Shown one piece after another: positions 8,822 to 17,800 of a stretch of 64,000 nt of DNA. The position numbers were made by a program, and so were the translations under genes. The first letter of the stretch is position 1; every line of letters begins with the position of its first letter. The stretch comes from Pedobacter terrae (GTDB lineage: Bacteria; Bacteroidota; Bacteroidia; Sphingobacteriales; Sphingobacteriaceae): the NCBI RefSeq assembly GCF_900100705.1, contig NZ_FNCH01000015.1, forward strand, positions 55,306 to 119,305, written 5' to 3'. Below the pieces are notes generated by a model. The model was not told the origin of the DNA and ran no database searches. It was given only the letters and a program-made list of their open reading frames with translations.

Positions 8822-8861
8822 GATCCTGAGACAAATCCGATAGCAATCGGATCAGGATGAT
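8822..8861. repeat. Dispersed palindromic repeat, family C
   Basis: GATCCTGA...TCAGGATGA encloses an inner palindrome ATCCGATAGCAATCGGAT, giving a nested hairpin. The inner palindrome recurs at 34,593-34,611 (as ATCCGATAGCTATCGGAT), and the outer arms at 42,634-42,737. Confidence 0.6.
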
Positions 8862-8930
8862 GGTCGGTTAAAGATTTAACACAACTGGCACGGACTAATG
8901 AACCAATGACCAGTGAGCTAATGAACTAAT

Positions 8931-9053
8931 TTAACTCACATTTTTACCAATAACATAGAACACAACAAGCCATATTAATCCTTTAATCAGGAAGAATAAA
9001 AACCCCACCAGTCCTACCCGCTTAAACCATAATTTTAATTTTTCTTTGTTCAT
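8931..9053 (-). CDS. Small single-span membrane protein, 40 residues
   Basis: The minus strand encodes MNKEKLKLWFKRVGLVGFLF followed by a hydrophobic stretch with a Gly-Leu-Ile-Trp turn and the end YVIGKNVS. The basic, amphipathic N-terminus (KEKLKLWFKR) and a hydrophobic helix from about residue 14 to 36 fit a tiny inner-membrane protein. Very similar short proteins (a KxFKRxGxxGFLFFLxKGLxWL pattern) occur, as I recall, across Flavobacteriia and Sphingobacteriia, where they are hypothetical or misannotated. It lies alone between the GtrA gene and the deacetylase and is antisense to neither. The function is unknown. Confidence 0.7.
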   Translation of the reverse strand: MNKEKLKLWFKRVGLVGFLFFLIKGLIWLVVFYVIGKNVS

Positions 9054-9112
9054 GGTGATGTTTGTAAAGATAATGAATTGGCTTAAATTAGAAAGATTTT
9101 AAATAAGGAAAC

Positions 9113-10093
9113 ATGAAGTTATCTAAATTCATACTGCTCAACATTTTTTGTCTCTGCTTTTTTTGTACTGGAATTTTTGCACAAAATTTTGAAGATATTA
9201 AACGCTACAAAGTAAATTATGCCCTTGCAATAAATGCCAATGAACGGTTGATTTCAATTAGAAGTTTTTCTGCAAATAATCAAAAATATCTATTGCTGGT
9301 AAACCCTGAAACTTTAGATACCAAAGTGACTTTGGCCAGTGATTATACCACAAGAAGTTTACAATATCCCAATGTACTCGCCATTTTTAAAAACACCGCT
9401 TATATCAAATCAATTGAAGCCGCGGCAGCCAAAGATCTGCAACTTCAAAATGCAGGCATCGATCATGCCATACCAAATGAAAAAGGCATTACCTTAACCA
9501 TTGATCTTTGCCCTTCGCATAAGCCTTTAGACCGGATTATTTTCCAATCGGTTTTTGATGAATTTAAAGAGATATCGCAACCCGCCCCTCTTGCGGTATC
9601 CGTTTCGGGTAAGTGGATGCTAAAACACCAGGGTGATTTAAATTGGTTAAAAAGTTTAGTGGAGAAAAAGGAACTGAACATTACCTGGGTAAACCATACC
9701 TACAACCACGAAGTAAATAAATTGCCATTAGCCGAAAATTTCCTGTTGGCACCTGGAACCAATTTGGATGTAGAAGTATTGGAAAACGAAAAACTGATGT
9801 TAAAAAACGGCCTAACCCCTTCAGTATTTTTCCGCTTCCCTGGTCTGGTGTCGGACAGAAAAATTGTTGAAAGAATCGAAGCTTATGGATTAATCCCCAT
9901 TGGAAGCGACGCCTGGTTAGCCAAAGGACAACAACCTAATGCGGGTAGCATTGTACTGATCCATGGCAACGGCAATGAAGAAATAGGGGTAAAAGATTTT
10001 ATCCAGTTGCTAAAAGCAAAACAAGCTGATGTGAAAAACAAACAATGGTTGCTTTTCGATTTAAGGCAAGGTTTGGAAAAGGAATTTGAATAA
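9113..10093 (+). CDS. Exported polysaccharide deacetylase-like protein
   Basis: A 326-residue protein with a signal peptide (MKLSKFILLNIFCLCFFCTG...FAQ). Residues about 120-320 form a NodB-like deacetylase domain: GITLTIDLCPSHK at the position of the first aspartate motif, ITWVNHTYNHEVNK as the metal-binding HxxxH motif, and VFFRFPGLVSD as the RxPxG-type motif. NodB domains remove N- or O-acetyl groups from glycans such as chitin, xylan or peptidoglycan. The usual TFDDG is replaced by TIDLC, so the paired Asp is missing and activity may be altered. About 100 N-terminal residues are unassigned. The gene is monocistronic. Confidence 0.8.
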   Translation: MKLSKFILLNIFCLCFFCTGIFAQNFEDIKRYKVNYALAINANERLISIRSFSANNQKYLLLVNPETLDTKVTLASDYTTRSLQYPNVLAIFKNTAYIKSIEAAAAKDLQLQNAGIDHAIPNEKGITLTIDLCPSHKPLDRIIFQSVFDEFKEISQPAPLAVSVSGKWMLKHQGDLNWLKSLVEKKELNITWVNHTYNHEVNKLPLAENFLLAPGTNLDVEVLENEKLMLKNGLTPSVFFRFPGLVSDRKIVERIEAYGLIPIGSDAWLAKGQQPNAGSIVLIHGNGNEEIGVKDFIQLLKAKQADVKNKQWLLFDLRQGLEKEFE

Positions 10094-10100
10094 TTTATCG

Positions 10101-10220
10101 CTTTTTTAACCGCAGAGAACACGGAGAAAAGGCGCAGAGCACACAAAGCTACATTCAGATAGTAATCGTCAATCCAGCTCAGCGTCCTTTGCGAAAAGCT
10201 TTGCGTTCTTTGCGGTAAAA
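10101..10220. repeat. Dispersed palindromic repeat, family A
   Basis: It opens TTTTTTAACCGCAGAGAACACGG and closes CTTTGCGTTCTTTGCGGTAAAA, a clear terminal inverted repeat between two convergent genes. The same words occur at 4834-4987 and 5888-5976. Confidence 0.6.
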
Positions 10221-10562
10221 CTACTTCTTAACCGGTAATAACTTTATTTCTTTTGCTTGAAAGCGGTTGTTTACGATTTCGCCGGTAACTTCTGCTTTGC
10301 TTACCGCATTGCAAAAACCGTGTTTGCCATGGGCATCGCCAAAATCATCAATGCCTTTACCATCCACAAAATGAGGTTTGCCATCAATTTTGACTGCTAA
10401 CTCGCAATCTTTACCTTTCATTTTAAACTGACATTCGCCACAGGCAATATCAACTACCTGTTTGGTAATTACTTTTGAAGCCGCAGTTTTTTGAGGTGCT
10501 ATTTGCGCATTTCCAGCAACAGAAAACACACCAAGTAAAAGGGCAAAAATTAACTTTTTCAT
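10221..10562 (-). CDS. Small exported protein, DUF6370-like
   Basis: The 113-residue protein has a cleavable signal peptide (MKKLIFALLLGVFSVAGNAQ) and a compact Cys-containing domain: VDIACGECQFKMKGKDCELA, then KPHFVDGKGIDDFGDAHGKHGFCNAVSKAEVTGEI and a C-terminal beta strand FQAKEIKLLPVKK. The CxxC, a further Cys pair and several His residues suggest metal binding or a disulfide-stabilised periplasmic fold. I associate this pattern with DUF6370, a family of unknown function in Bacteroidota. It has no operon partner. Confidence 0.75.
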   Translation of the reverse strand: MKKLIFALLLGVFSVAGNAQIAPQKTAASKVITKQVVDIACGECQFKMKGKDCELAVKIDGKPHFVDGKGIDDFGDAHGKHGFCNAVSKAEVTGEIVNNRFQAKEIKLLPVKK

Positions 10563-10756
10563 CGTTTTTATTTTTTCAAATCTAAGTTTTCAATAGCAAA
10601 AGAACCACAGCCCGCTGTAAAATAAACCTGATAGAAATGGAAATTTTTTTTGTTGTCATGAGCGTAGTCGAAGAGCAACAAAAAGATTGGAATGAATAGC
10701 AGGACTAAAGCCTCCGAAGAGCACTGAACGTACGTTTTCAAACAACTATAATGACG

Positions 10757-10773
10757 CCCCTCTGAGAGAGGGG
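10757..10773. repeat. Short perfect hairpin in the 10,563-10,856 gap
   Basis: CCCCTCT-GAG-AGAGGGG is a 7-bp stem with a 3-base loop. The surrounding gap also holds a loose family B word (GTCATGAGCGTAGTCGAAGAGCAAC near 10,656). No gene is seen in the gap. Confidence 0.45.
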
Positions 10774-10808
10774 AATAAAAAAAGGGACATGCTTATTGCA
10801 TATCCCTT
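10774..10808 (-). terminator. Rho-independent terminator of ahcY
   Basis: Stem AAGGGA (10,782-10,787) pairs with TCCCTT (10,803-10,808), with a further inner ATGC/GCAT pairing. On the minus strand the stem is followed by a run of U (the A-run at 10,774-10,781). It lies 49 bases after the ahcY stop codon. Confidence 0.75.
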
Positions 10809-10856
10809 CGATATTATGGCATTTAGTTAACTACTAATTAAAAACTGTAAACTGAA

Positions 10857-12173
10857 CTAGTACCTGTAAGTATCTGCTTTAAAAGGACCTTCTACCGGTA
10901 CGCCAATATAATCAGCCTGGTGTTGATCCAGAACATCTAATTCAACACCGATTTTTTCTAAGTGTAAACGGGCAACTTTTTCATCTAAATGTTTAGGCAA
11001 AGTATATACTTTGTTTTCGTAAGCGGCAGTGTTCGTCCAAAGCTCTAATTGAGCTAAAGTTTGGTTAGTAAATGAATTACTCATTACAAAACTTGGGTGA
11101 CCAGTAGCGCAACCTAAGTTTACTAAACGACCTTCAGCAAGAACAATTACGTCTTTACCGTCAATAGTATATTTATCAACCTGAGGTTTAATTTCTACTT
11201 TTGTATCGCCATAAGCACCGTTTAACCAGGCCATATCAATTTCGTTATCGAAGTGACCAATGTTACAAACAATCGCTTTATCTTTTAATGCCCTGAAGTG
11301 TTGCTCGCGAACGATATCACAGTTACCAGTTGTAGTCACTACAATATCTGCTTCTTTAATGGCGTTAGCTAATTTTTTCACTTCGTAGCCTTCCATTGCA
11401 GCCTGTAAAGCACAGATTGGGTCAATTTCAGTTACAATAACACGTACACCTTGTGAGCTTAACGATTCTGCAGAACCTTTACCTACGTCACCATAACCAC
11501 AAACCACAGCCACTTTACCGGCCATCATTACGTCAGTTGCGCGACGGATCGCATCAACCAATGATTCGCGACATCCGTATTTGTTATCGAATTTAGATTT
11601 GGTAACCGAATCATTAACGTTAATTGCAGGTATGTGCAATGTTCCGTTTTTCATTCTTTCGTACAAACGGTGAACACCAGTTGTGGTTTCTTCTGATAAA
11701 CCTTTAATGTTTGCAATCAATTCAGGGAAGCGGTCGAAAACCATATTGGTTAAATCGCCACCATCATCCAAAATCATGTTTAATGGTTGTTGCTCCGGAC
11801 CGAAGTGTAAAGTTTGCTCAATACACCAGTCGAATTCTTCTTCGTTTAAACCTTTCCAGGCATAAACCTGAATACCCGCAGCAGCAATTGCAGCAGCAGC
11901 GTGATCTTGTGTAGAAAAAATATTGCAAGATGACCAGGTAACTTCAGCACCAAGGGCCACCAATGTTTCGATTAATACAGCCGTTTGGATGGTCATGTGC
12001 AGACAACCTGCAATACGCGCACCTTTTAACGGTTGTGTTGGACCGAATTCTTTACGTAAACTCATTAAACCTGGCATTTCTGCTTCGGCTAATTCGATTT
12101 CTTTACGGCCCCATTCTGCCAGTGAAATGTCCTTAACTTTATAAGGAACGTATGTAGTCTCTACTGATGACAT
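10857..12173 (-). CDS. ahcY: Adenosylhomocysteinase (SAH hydrolase)
   Basis: A 438-residue cytoplasmic enzyme that splits S-adenosylhomocysteine into adenosine and homocysteine using tightly bound NAD. Landmarks are the N-terminal YKVKDISLAEWGRKEIELAE, GCLHMTIQTAVLIETLVALG, SCNIFSTQDHAAAAIA, the NAD loop VVCGYGDVGKGSA, and the C-terminal KADTYRY with the conserved Lys-Tyr. Length and motifs are complete. Its first four and a half codons (ATG TCA TCA GTA GA) lie inside the 18-bp att core of the element that begins here, so the coding end has been rebuilt by integration and its upstream DNA is not the native promoter. Confidence 0.98.
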   Translation of the reverse strand: MSSVETTYVPYKVKDISLAEWGRKEIELAEAEMPGLMSLRKEFGPTQPLKGARIAGCLHMTIQTAVLIETLVALGAEVTWSSCNIFSTQDHAAAAIAAAGIQVYAWKGLNEEEFDWCIEQTLHFGPEQQPLNMILDDGGDLTNMVFDRFPELIANIKGLSEETTTGVHRLYERMKNGTLHIPAINVNDSVTKSKFDNKYGCRESLVDAIRRATDVMMAGKVAVVCGYGDVGKGSAESLSSQGVRVIVTEIDPICALQAAMEGYEVKKLANAIKEADIVVTTTGNCDIVREQHFRALKDKAIVCNIGHFDNEIDMAWLNGAYGDTKVEIKPQVDKYTIDGKDVIVLAEGRLVNLGCATGHPSFVMSNSFTNQTLAQLELWTNTAAYENKVYTLPKHLDEKVARLHLEKIGVELDVLDQHQADYIGVPVEGPFKADTYRY

Positions 12174-12177
12174 AATT
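12160..12177. repeat. Left attachment site (attL core) at the ahcY start codon
   Basis: The 18 bases TCTACTGATGACATAATT are identical to 25,767-25,784 in the same orientation. On the minus strand they read four untranslated bases, the ahcY ATG and codons 2-5. The left copy joins intact ahcY; the right copy joins a stranded ATG with a strong promoter. Together with a tyrosine recombinase just inside the right copy this marks the ends of an integrated element. Confidence 0.85.
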
Positions 12178-12229
12178 TATTGTTTTAATTGTTTGTTTTT
12201 CAATATTTTAACGTCTTTCCAATGTCGCT

Positions 12230-12250
12230 TTTGCAAACAAATTTGCAAAC
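12230..12250. repeat. Tandem TTTGCAAAC repeats, possible recombinase arm sites
   Basis: Two direct copies of TTTGCAAAC (12,230-12,238 and 12,242-12,250), the second followed by ATTCCC, lie 53 bp inside attL. A matching tandem (TGCGCAAAC twice, followed by ATTTCC) lies inside the right end at 25,635-25,660 in the same orientation. Confidence 0.5.
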
Positions 12251-12265
12251 ATTCCCAACGCGCCA

Positions 12266-12273
12266 CAAAAATA
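12266..12273 (-). promoter_or_regulatory. Candidate element-supplied -7 box driving ahcY
   Basis: The minus strand reads TATTTTTG (TAnnTTTG). It would start a transcript around 12,260 with an untranslated leader of roughly 85 bases before ahcY. A second match, TAATTTTG, is at 12,327-12,334. Neither has a clear TTTG -33 element, so these are weaker than the stranded native promoter. Confidence 0.35.
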
Positions 12274-12392
12274 CATAAAATAGACGTGAATAATAAACGT
12301 AAAAATATGTAGCGCAGATGTGCACACAAAATTATACGTTTCGATTACTTTTCTAGGAATTAAACTTGGATTGAGAATGTAATGGGACGAGT

Positions 12393-12704
12393 TTATTTGA
12401 GGTAAGCTCCAGGGTCTTCATCATCCTGAACTTCTCTGCGCCCTTTTTCAATCCAAGTTACGAGGTCTTCCTCAAAAAACAACAAGTTGTTGCCCCGTTT
12501 CATTGATGGTATTTCGCCTTTATGAACGATTTGTCTAAGGGCATTAGGGGTTTTTTTGATAAAATCGGCTGCTTCTTTAGTAGAGAAGTATCTACTTCTG
12601 ATAGGGCGTTCCGCCGCTGGGGCATTTTCAAGTGCTGCACGTACAGCATCGTTTATCAATGCACGTAACTGACTTTCGGTGGCAATAAAAACATTTGCTT
12701 CCAT
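12393..12704 (-). CDS. Helix-turn-helix protein, excisionase/MerR-like
   Basis: The 103-residue protein is taken from the ATG at 12,704 (MEANVFIATESQLR); a longer frame upstream has no family support. Residues about 45-92 form a helix-turn-helix of the HTH_17 type: STKEAADFIKKTPNALRQIV, HKGEIPSMKRGNNLLFFEED, LVTWIEKGRR. Such genes accompany Bacteroidota integrases and serve as excisionase/directionality factor or regulator. A degenerate paralogue lies beside the recombinase at 23,983-24,297. The acidic C-terminus is QDDEDPGAYLK. It sits 216 bp inside attL. Confidence 0.85.
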   Translation of the reverse strand: MEANVFIATESQLRALINDAVRAALENAPAAERPIRSRYFSTKEAADFIKKTPNALRQIVHKGEIPSMKRGNNLLFFEEDLVTWIEKGRREVQDDEDPGAYLK

Positions 12705-12791
12705 AGTATAAATTTTAAAATTAAAGATTTGAAAGGGGGTAAGAGTTCGTTTAAAACCTCTTTTCGAGAAACTAGAATAGTTTTGCATATC

Positions 12792-12809
12792 GTCTACTAT
12801 TCAGTAGAC
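12792..12809. promoter_or_regulatory. Palindrome upstream of the HTH gene
   Basis: GTCTACT-ATTC-AGTAGAC is a perfect 7-bp inverted repeat about 88 bp upstream of the HTH start. It shares GTCTACT with the right att site (GCGTCTACTGATGAC). It could be an operator of the HTH protein or a recombinase/excisionase binding site. Confidence 0.4.
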
Positions 12810-13426
12810 CATCTTTTAAAATGTATCTGCAAACTGTATAAAATATTGTGAGAAGCGATAAGAGCTGACTTACTAAGCATTCTTATTCAGGATAACATAA
12901 AGTCACACAACGGCAAGGATACGTTGATATGTTCAACCCTAAGAAAGGTGGATTATTGTAGTAATACAATCTATAGTCGCGAACCATTTAAACTAAAGTC
13001 AGCGACTTTTAAAATAATAGTTGAATTAGAAAACAAAGCTGATTATCGAAACGAAAATTTAATTCCAATCAAACCTGCTTGGAGCTCAAAATACACGATA
13101 GACCAAACTTTAATCGAATTCCAAATACTAATGTAAAAGATGATATGAAAGTAATTTATGGATATGTAAATGGAGGTTAGATTGACGCCAAGAAAAAAAA
13201 TAAATAGAGAAGGAGAAAAATTATTTGAGATACTGACATCCACCAGCCCAAACCAATTATTATGAATAGACATTGGTGCCGTTGATGGCCTGTCCCATGC
13301 TTAATTTCGGTAGAGTAGACAAAAAAACGAAGCGGAACAAGGGATTTAGGAAAATTTTTCTGAAACAATGTGAAACTAACCAAATGTAACTCCTGCTTCT
13401 CTAATGCTAATAATTGAGTTTCAACA
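12810..13426. other. Gene-poor stretch inside the element
   Basis: Between the HTH gene and the nuclease there is no convincing gene. A plus-strand ORF of 70 codons (12,924-13,136) opens a stretch with a plausible protein-like pattern (KIIVELENKADYRNE), followed by stops and a short MKVIYGYVNGG reading at 13,145-13,180. This may be debris of a decayed gene, but I cannot name it. Confidence 0.4.
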
Positions 13427-14764
13427 TTATTCCCAACCCAAAGCTTGAAGTTTGTTATTATAATTTTCTTCTATGTAGGAGTGAATATCCCATGCATAAT
13501 CTTCTGACTCCATCTCATTTAGCCAATCGAGCGGAAGATTCTCCGTTTGATTTTGAATGAGTTTGTCGTTTAAATGACTTACAAGTTCGTCCAGAGATTC
13601 AATACGTGAAGGCATTCCAGTATGATCGTCAGTTATGAAAACACATTGTTCTGATTCATCCCAGTCTATATCCTCTAAAAGATGAGGAAGTATATCAGAT
13701 AAAATGAATTCTTCAGGATCATAGTATTCTTCTGCAGTATTGGCGAGAAAGGATATCAGTTTGTTTTTGATTTCATTAAGTGATTCAGCTTCTCCTATCG
13801 ATTTCGTCGATTGGTAGGTGGATTTTGTTTCTTTAGGAATGAATAGAAAAAGATGATTTAATGGAATAGCTGCCTTGGAAAGTTGCTCGGAAACTATGTT
13901 AATCTGAGTATGAAAACTAAAGATATTTACATCATCATCGAGAAAAGAAATAAATCCTTTTAATTTTTTTTGACCTTGGTAAGTGCTAATAAATGAGGGT
14001 ATAGCAGATATGTTATATGCACCTTCAAGCGATATTAGTCGATAAGACAAAGCAAAGGAATTGGTTACTGATTTGAGTATTTTATCTACAATTTCAAAAT
14101 CATTTCTGCTCTCTACAAAAACTAGCAAATCATTCAAATATGATTGATGAGATACAGTATTTAGCCGTGGGCTAGCCAAAAAGGCATGACTAACTGCCGT
14201 CACGTTTACTTCTATCAATTGGGCATACTTAGCATAAAGAGTTCCGCTATCACCAGCCGCGCGGAGCTTATATTTGAGGACAGATTTAAAGGATACCTCA
14301 CCAGTAAAAATGGCATGCATATCTTCACCATCAAAGAGAAGAATATCACCTACTTTTCCCGATAATAAAGCCTGCTCTGTATCTTTGTGATAACCGTTCA
14401 TGGCAATGAAAATACCACTCGTTGTATGAAACTTCCCTTGAACTTTTCCCCTAAATGCATAAATAGAAGAGGCAGATATTTTGTTTTTTTCCCACTTTGC
14501 CTCGAAAATAAAAGTCTGTCCCATCCAGAAAAACGAGCCATCCATTTGCTCACCGATTTTGCGATAGCTAGCTTTAGGTTCTAGCTCTTCGAATTGAAGA
14601 ATACTCCTCATGAGATCTTCTAGCTTAAAACCTCTGGACTGAGCGGTAAGTTCTGTTGAGTTCAACAATTGTTGATAAACGAATTTTATTTCTTGCATAC
14701 CATCTAGGGAGGGTTTTGCGATACTACTCAATTTGAGCGAAGACTGGTTGTTATTTATTTCCAT
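13427..14764 (-). CDS. PD-(D/E)XK nuclease (Mrr-like) protein of the defence island
   Basis: A 445-residue protein. Residues about 42-135 look like a restriction-endonuclease core: a helix SRGFKLEDLMRSIL, then QMDGSFFW with the catalytic Asp, and TFIFEAKWEKNK with the E-x-K pair, followed by a glycine-containing strand TSGIFIAMNGY. This is the Mrr/PD-(D/E)XK layout. The remaining 300 residues, acidic toward the end, have no family I recognise. It is the last gene downstream of the SMC ATPase on the same strand, 106 bp away, so it may be a fifth operon member or an independent defence gene. Substrate and trigger are unknown. Confidence 0.75.
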   Translation of the reverse strand: MEINNNQSSLKLSSIAKPSLDGMQEIKFVYQQLLNSTELTAQSRGFKLEDLMRSILQFEELEPKASYRKIGEQMDGSFFWMGQTFIFEAKWEKNKISASSIYAFRGKVQGKFHTTSGIFIAMNGYHKDTEQALLSGKVGDILLFDGEDMHAIFTGEVSFKSVLKYKLRAAGDSGTLYAKYAQLIEVNVTAVSHAFLASPRLNTVSHQSYLNDLLVFVESRNDFEIVDKILKSVTNSFALSYRLISLEGAYNISAIPSFISTYQGQKKLKGFISFLDDDVNIFSFHTQINIVSEQLSKAAIPLNHLFLFIPKETKSTYQSTKSIGEAESLNEIKNKLISFLANTAEEYYDPEEFILSDILPHLLEDIDWDESEQCVFITDDHTGMPSRIESLDELVSHLNDKLIQNQTENLPLDWLNEMESEDYAWDIHSYIEENYNNKLQALGWE

Positions 14765-14870
14765 ATTTCATAAATGCTACAACAAATTGATAGATTAAAA
14801 TTCCTATCGATTACCTGATAGGAATTTTAACTGGTGAATTAGAAACGTTTAGCACTTTTTCGGAATTTCG

Positions 14871-17800
14871 CTAAACTGCATCAAATTCCTCTGTTTGTTT
14901 TACCTTTCCAAAAGTCTCCAGTTCCATAAATTTCGAATTAAAAAGCTTATGAGGAATCTTTTTCATAAGCAGATTATGAAAATTTGCATCATGGGTTGAT
15001 AATATAATTTGACGTCCAAAGTTGACCGTGATACTACGAAGCAAATCAATAGTAGATAAAATATTTATACTATCCATTGCCTGAATAGGATCATCTATAA
15101 ATATACACTCCAAGGGAGTTTTATTATCTAGATCAATGGCATGCAAGGCTTTGGCTAAGAAAATGCTTAGACTTAAAATATTTAACTGTGCAGTACTGAA
15201 ATATAAATTAGGGATTTGGAGAGTAACCTTCTTTTCATCTGTTACACAAACATTAAGCTGTGGATTGTTGTCGGTAAAATCACATTTAAATATAATTTCC
15301 TTGTAATCAGGATGTGGATCGATCTTTCTGTAGAGGGCATTAATAATATCCTCGAAAAAGAAAGAATTGATTTGTTTATCTATATGTGCTATAACTAAAT
15401 CTCTTTCTGCTTCTAGGGTTGTTTTTAAAATGGTGTTGAGGAACTTTATTCTTGCTTTGATAGTCTTTTCATCACTTTTTGCTTTTTGATAACGTAAATA
15501 CGGAATGACTTCTTCTTTAAGTTTTGATAACAATTCAAAAAAGGAGATTACGATTTCCGATTCACTTATTGCTTTTCGCTGCGCCTCTCTAACTCTCACA
15601 GTAAATTCTGTGATGGAATTAAATGTCTGTCCTTCAGTTGAGAAATTGAATTCGTTTTTCAGAAATTCTTCATAAACGCTTATTCGTTGTCGCAATTGAG
15701 ATAATCGATCTTTATTCGCTGTTATCTTGGAGGTCAAAGCTTCGACACTAAAGGCAGATGTTTGTATCTTAAGATTGTTGCTAATTACCCTTTGTTGCTG
15801 CTCATCTTCAAGAGATTTTCGAAGATCTTCAATAGCCTGGTTCAGCAATTGCTGAATTTCGGCGAGTGTAACTGAGCTATCAATATTAACTGAGCGTAGA
15901 TTAAGATATTCTAGTATCGAGGTATAAGATGCGTCATCTAGGAGGGCTGTGCGCTCTTCTTGCAGTTTTTTCAGTTCGCTATTTGCTGTGATAACATTCT
16001 TTTCCGCTACTTCAAGATTACCCTGTAATTGAGAAAGCTCCACAAGATATGCATTACGTTGGTTTTGCAAGTTTTGCAATTGGCTTTCCAAAGTTGCGGC
16101 ATAATTTTTTGCGGATTGGTTTAGCAGCTGGGAATTTAGCTCATCGATCCGAGTGATTAATGTATCTAACTCTGCCTTGTCTGCTGCAATTTGATTTTTT
16201 AATTCATTTTCTTGCGCTATCGCATTAGCCAACAATTCCCATGCAGACTGTCTTTCAGCACGTAGCGATGAAAGTAACTTTTCTTTTTGTGTGCTCTCAG
16301 CTAAATCGTTTACACGCTGCTGTCCTTCACTTTCTGCCTGCTCGGACAATGCCATTTTTAAACCCGCATCTAATGAATCATTGCTTGAAATCCGATTTGT
16401 GAGTTCAATGAAGTCAGTATAATTTTGGTTGCATAACGGACAAGAGCTAGTCTTAGATTCAGTCACTATTGTTAAGCCTTTGCGAAGCAGTTCTGCGATA
16501 TCACTTTGTAGTTCTTTTTGGTGTTCCAGAGCGGCTGTGCGAACTTGGAAACTCTGTCGAAATTCTAATCCTTTAAGCCTTATTTTCTCTAATTCCCTGA
16601 TTTCACTCACAAATTTTTCTAATGAAGATACTAATCCAGTGACAGCAGAATTTTGTTCGACTTGCAAGATTACATTATCAATTGAAGCCAAAGTATTGCG
16701 GTAGTCTACCAATGCTCTTGCTTTGTCGGAGAGATCTGTTTCTCGGTTAATAAGCAATGCGTTTAAAGATGTCAACCTCAGTGTAAATTTGTTGACTTCT
16801 TCATCAATGGAAGGAATCCGTGACAGAGTAGAAGTGGTAACAGAAATATCCCCTAAATTTTTTTCAATATCATTGTTAAGTCTGATTAGGTTGTTTTCGG
16901 CATTTATTTTTGCATTATTTAAATCTCTTATTTCTGAGCTCTTTTTATTTTGATTAACAATATTATCATTGATTTTGAAAACAATAGTTTCATAACGTGG
17001 AAAATGCGAAACCAAGCTTTCATAATATGTCTGTAGTGTCCTTAAATCTTCTTTTCTTTTAGCAAAAGCCGCAAGTTGATTTTCTGATTTTGAAAGTTTG
17101 CTAAAATCATCGAGTGAAATTTCGGCTTCATTTATCGCTCGTTTGATATCTAATTCTTCAAGTTGATTCTCCTGATAAATTTGAAGTGAATCGATACTTT
17201 CGTTACCTGAAATGACCACATCAATTAATTCTATTAATCTTTGAGATTGAATAATCTTTTGATTCAGTTCATGTATACGAGAGGTAATAATGGAACCTAA
17301 AACGACAGATTCTTTTTCATCAAAGTTCGTATCAAGGTAATTTAGTGATTGCTCTTTTTCTTTTAGCTTAGTAATTATTTGATTGACGGCAGTCATTACC
17401 TGCTGATCTCCATCAAAAGCTAAATCCAATTGAAAACCCTTCAACTGATCTTTTAAATCTTTGATGGTGTCTTCATTAGTTTTTAATAAATTGACTAGAC
17501 ACTTGTAATATTGATCTAGTTCTTTGTCGCCGAAATACTTAATAAATGTCTTATAACGACTCGCGCCGTCATCCTCTTTTAAAAATGAATCGATCCATTC
17601 CTGTGAGAGAATCACTTCTTGGAAATATCCCCTAACAGTTTCTCCCTCATCAAATTTGTAATCTGGCTGACCTTTCCTTGGTTTTTTTAGTTGCTTGGTA
17701 ATTGGATCGTCGGAGGTTGTAGTGTAAAGGTTCACGAATGCCGGCAAATTCTCATCTGAAAACTTATTTCGCAATATATGAGTATGCTCAGCTGAATTGA

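Noticed and set aside
12174..12392. SAM/SAH riboswitch upstream of ahcY
   Set aside because: No conserved SAM- or SAH-riboswitch core was seen, and this DNA belongs to the inserted element.
12924..13136. 70-codon plus-strand ORF
   Set aside because: Opposite to all element genes and ends in stop-rich DNA; kept only as possible debris.
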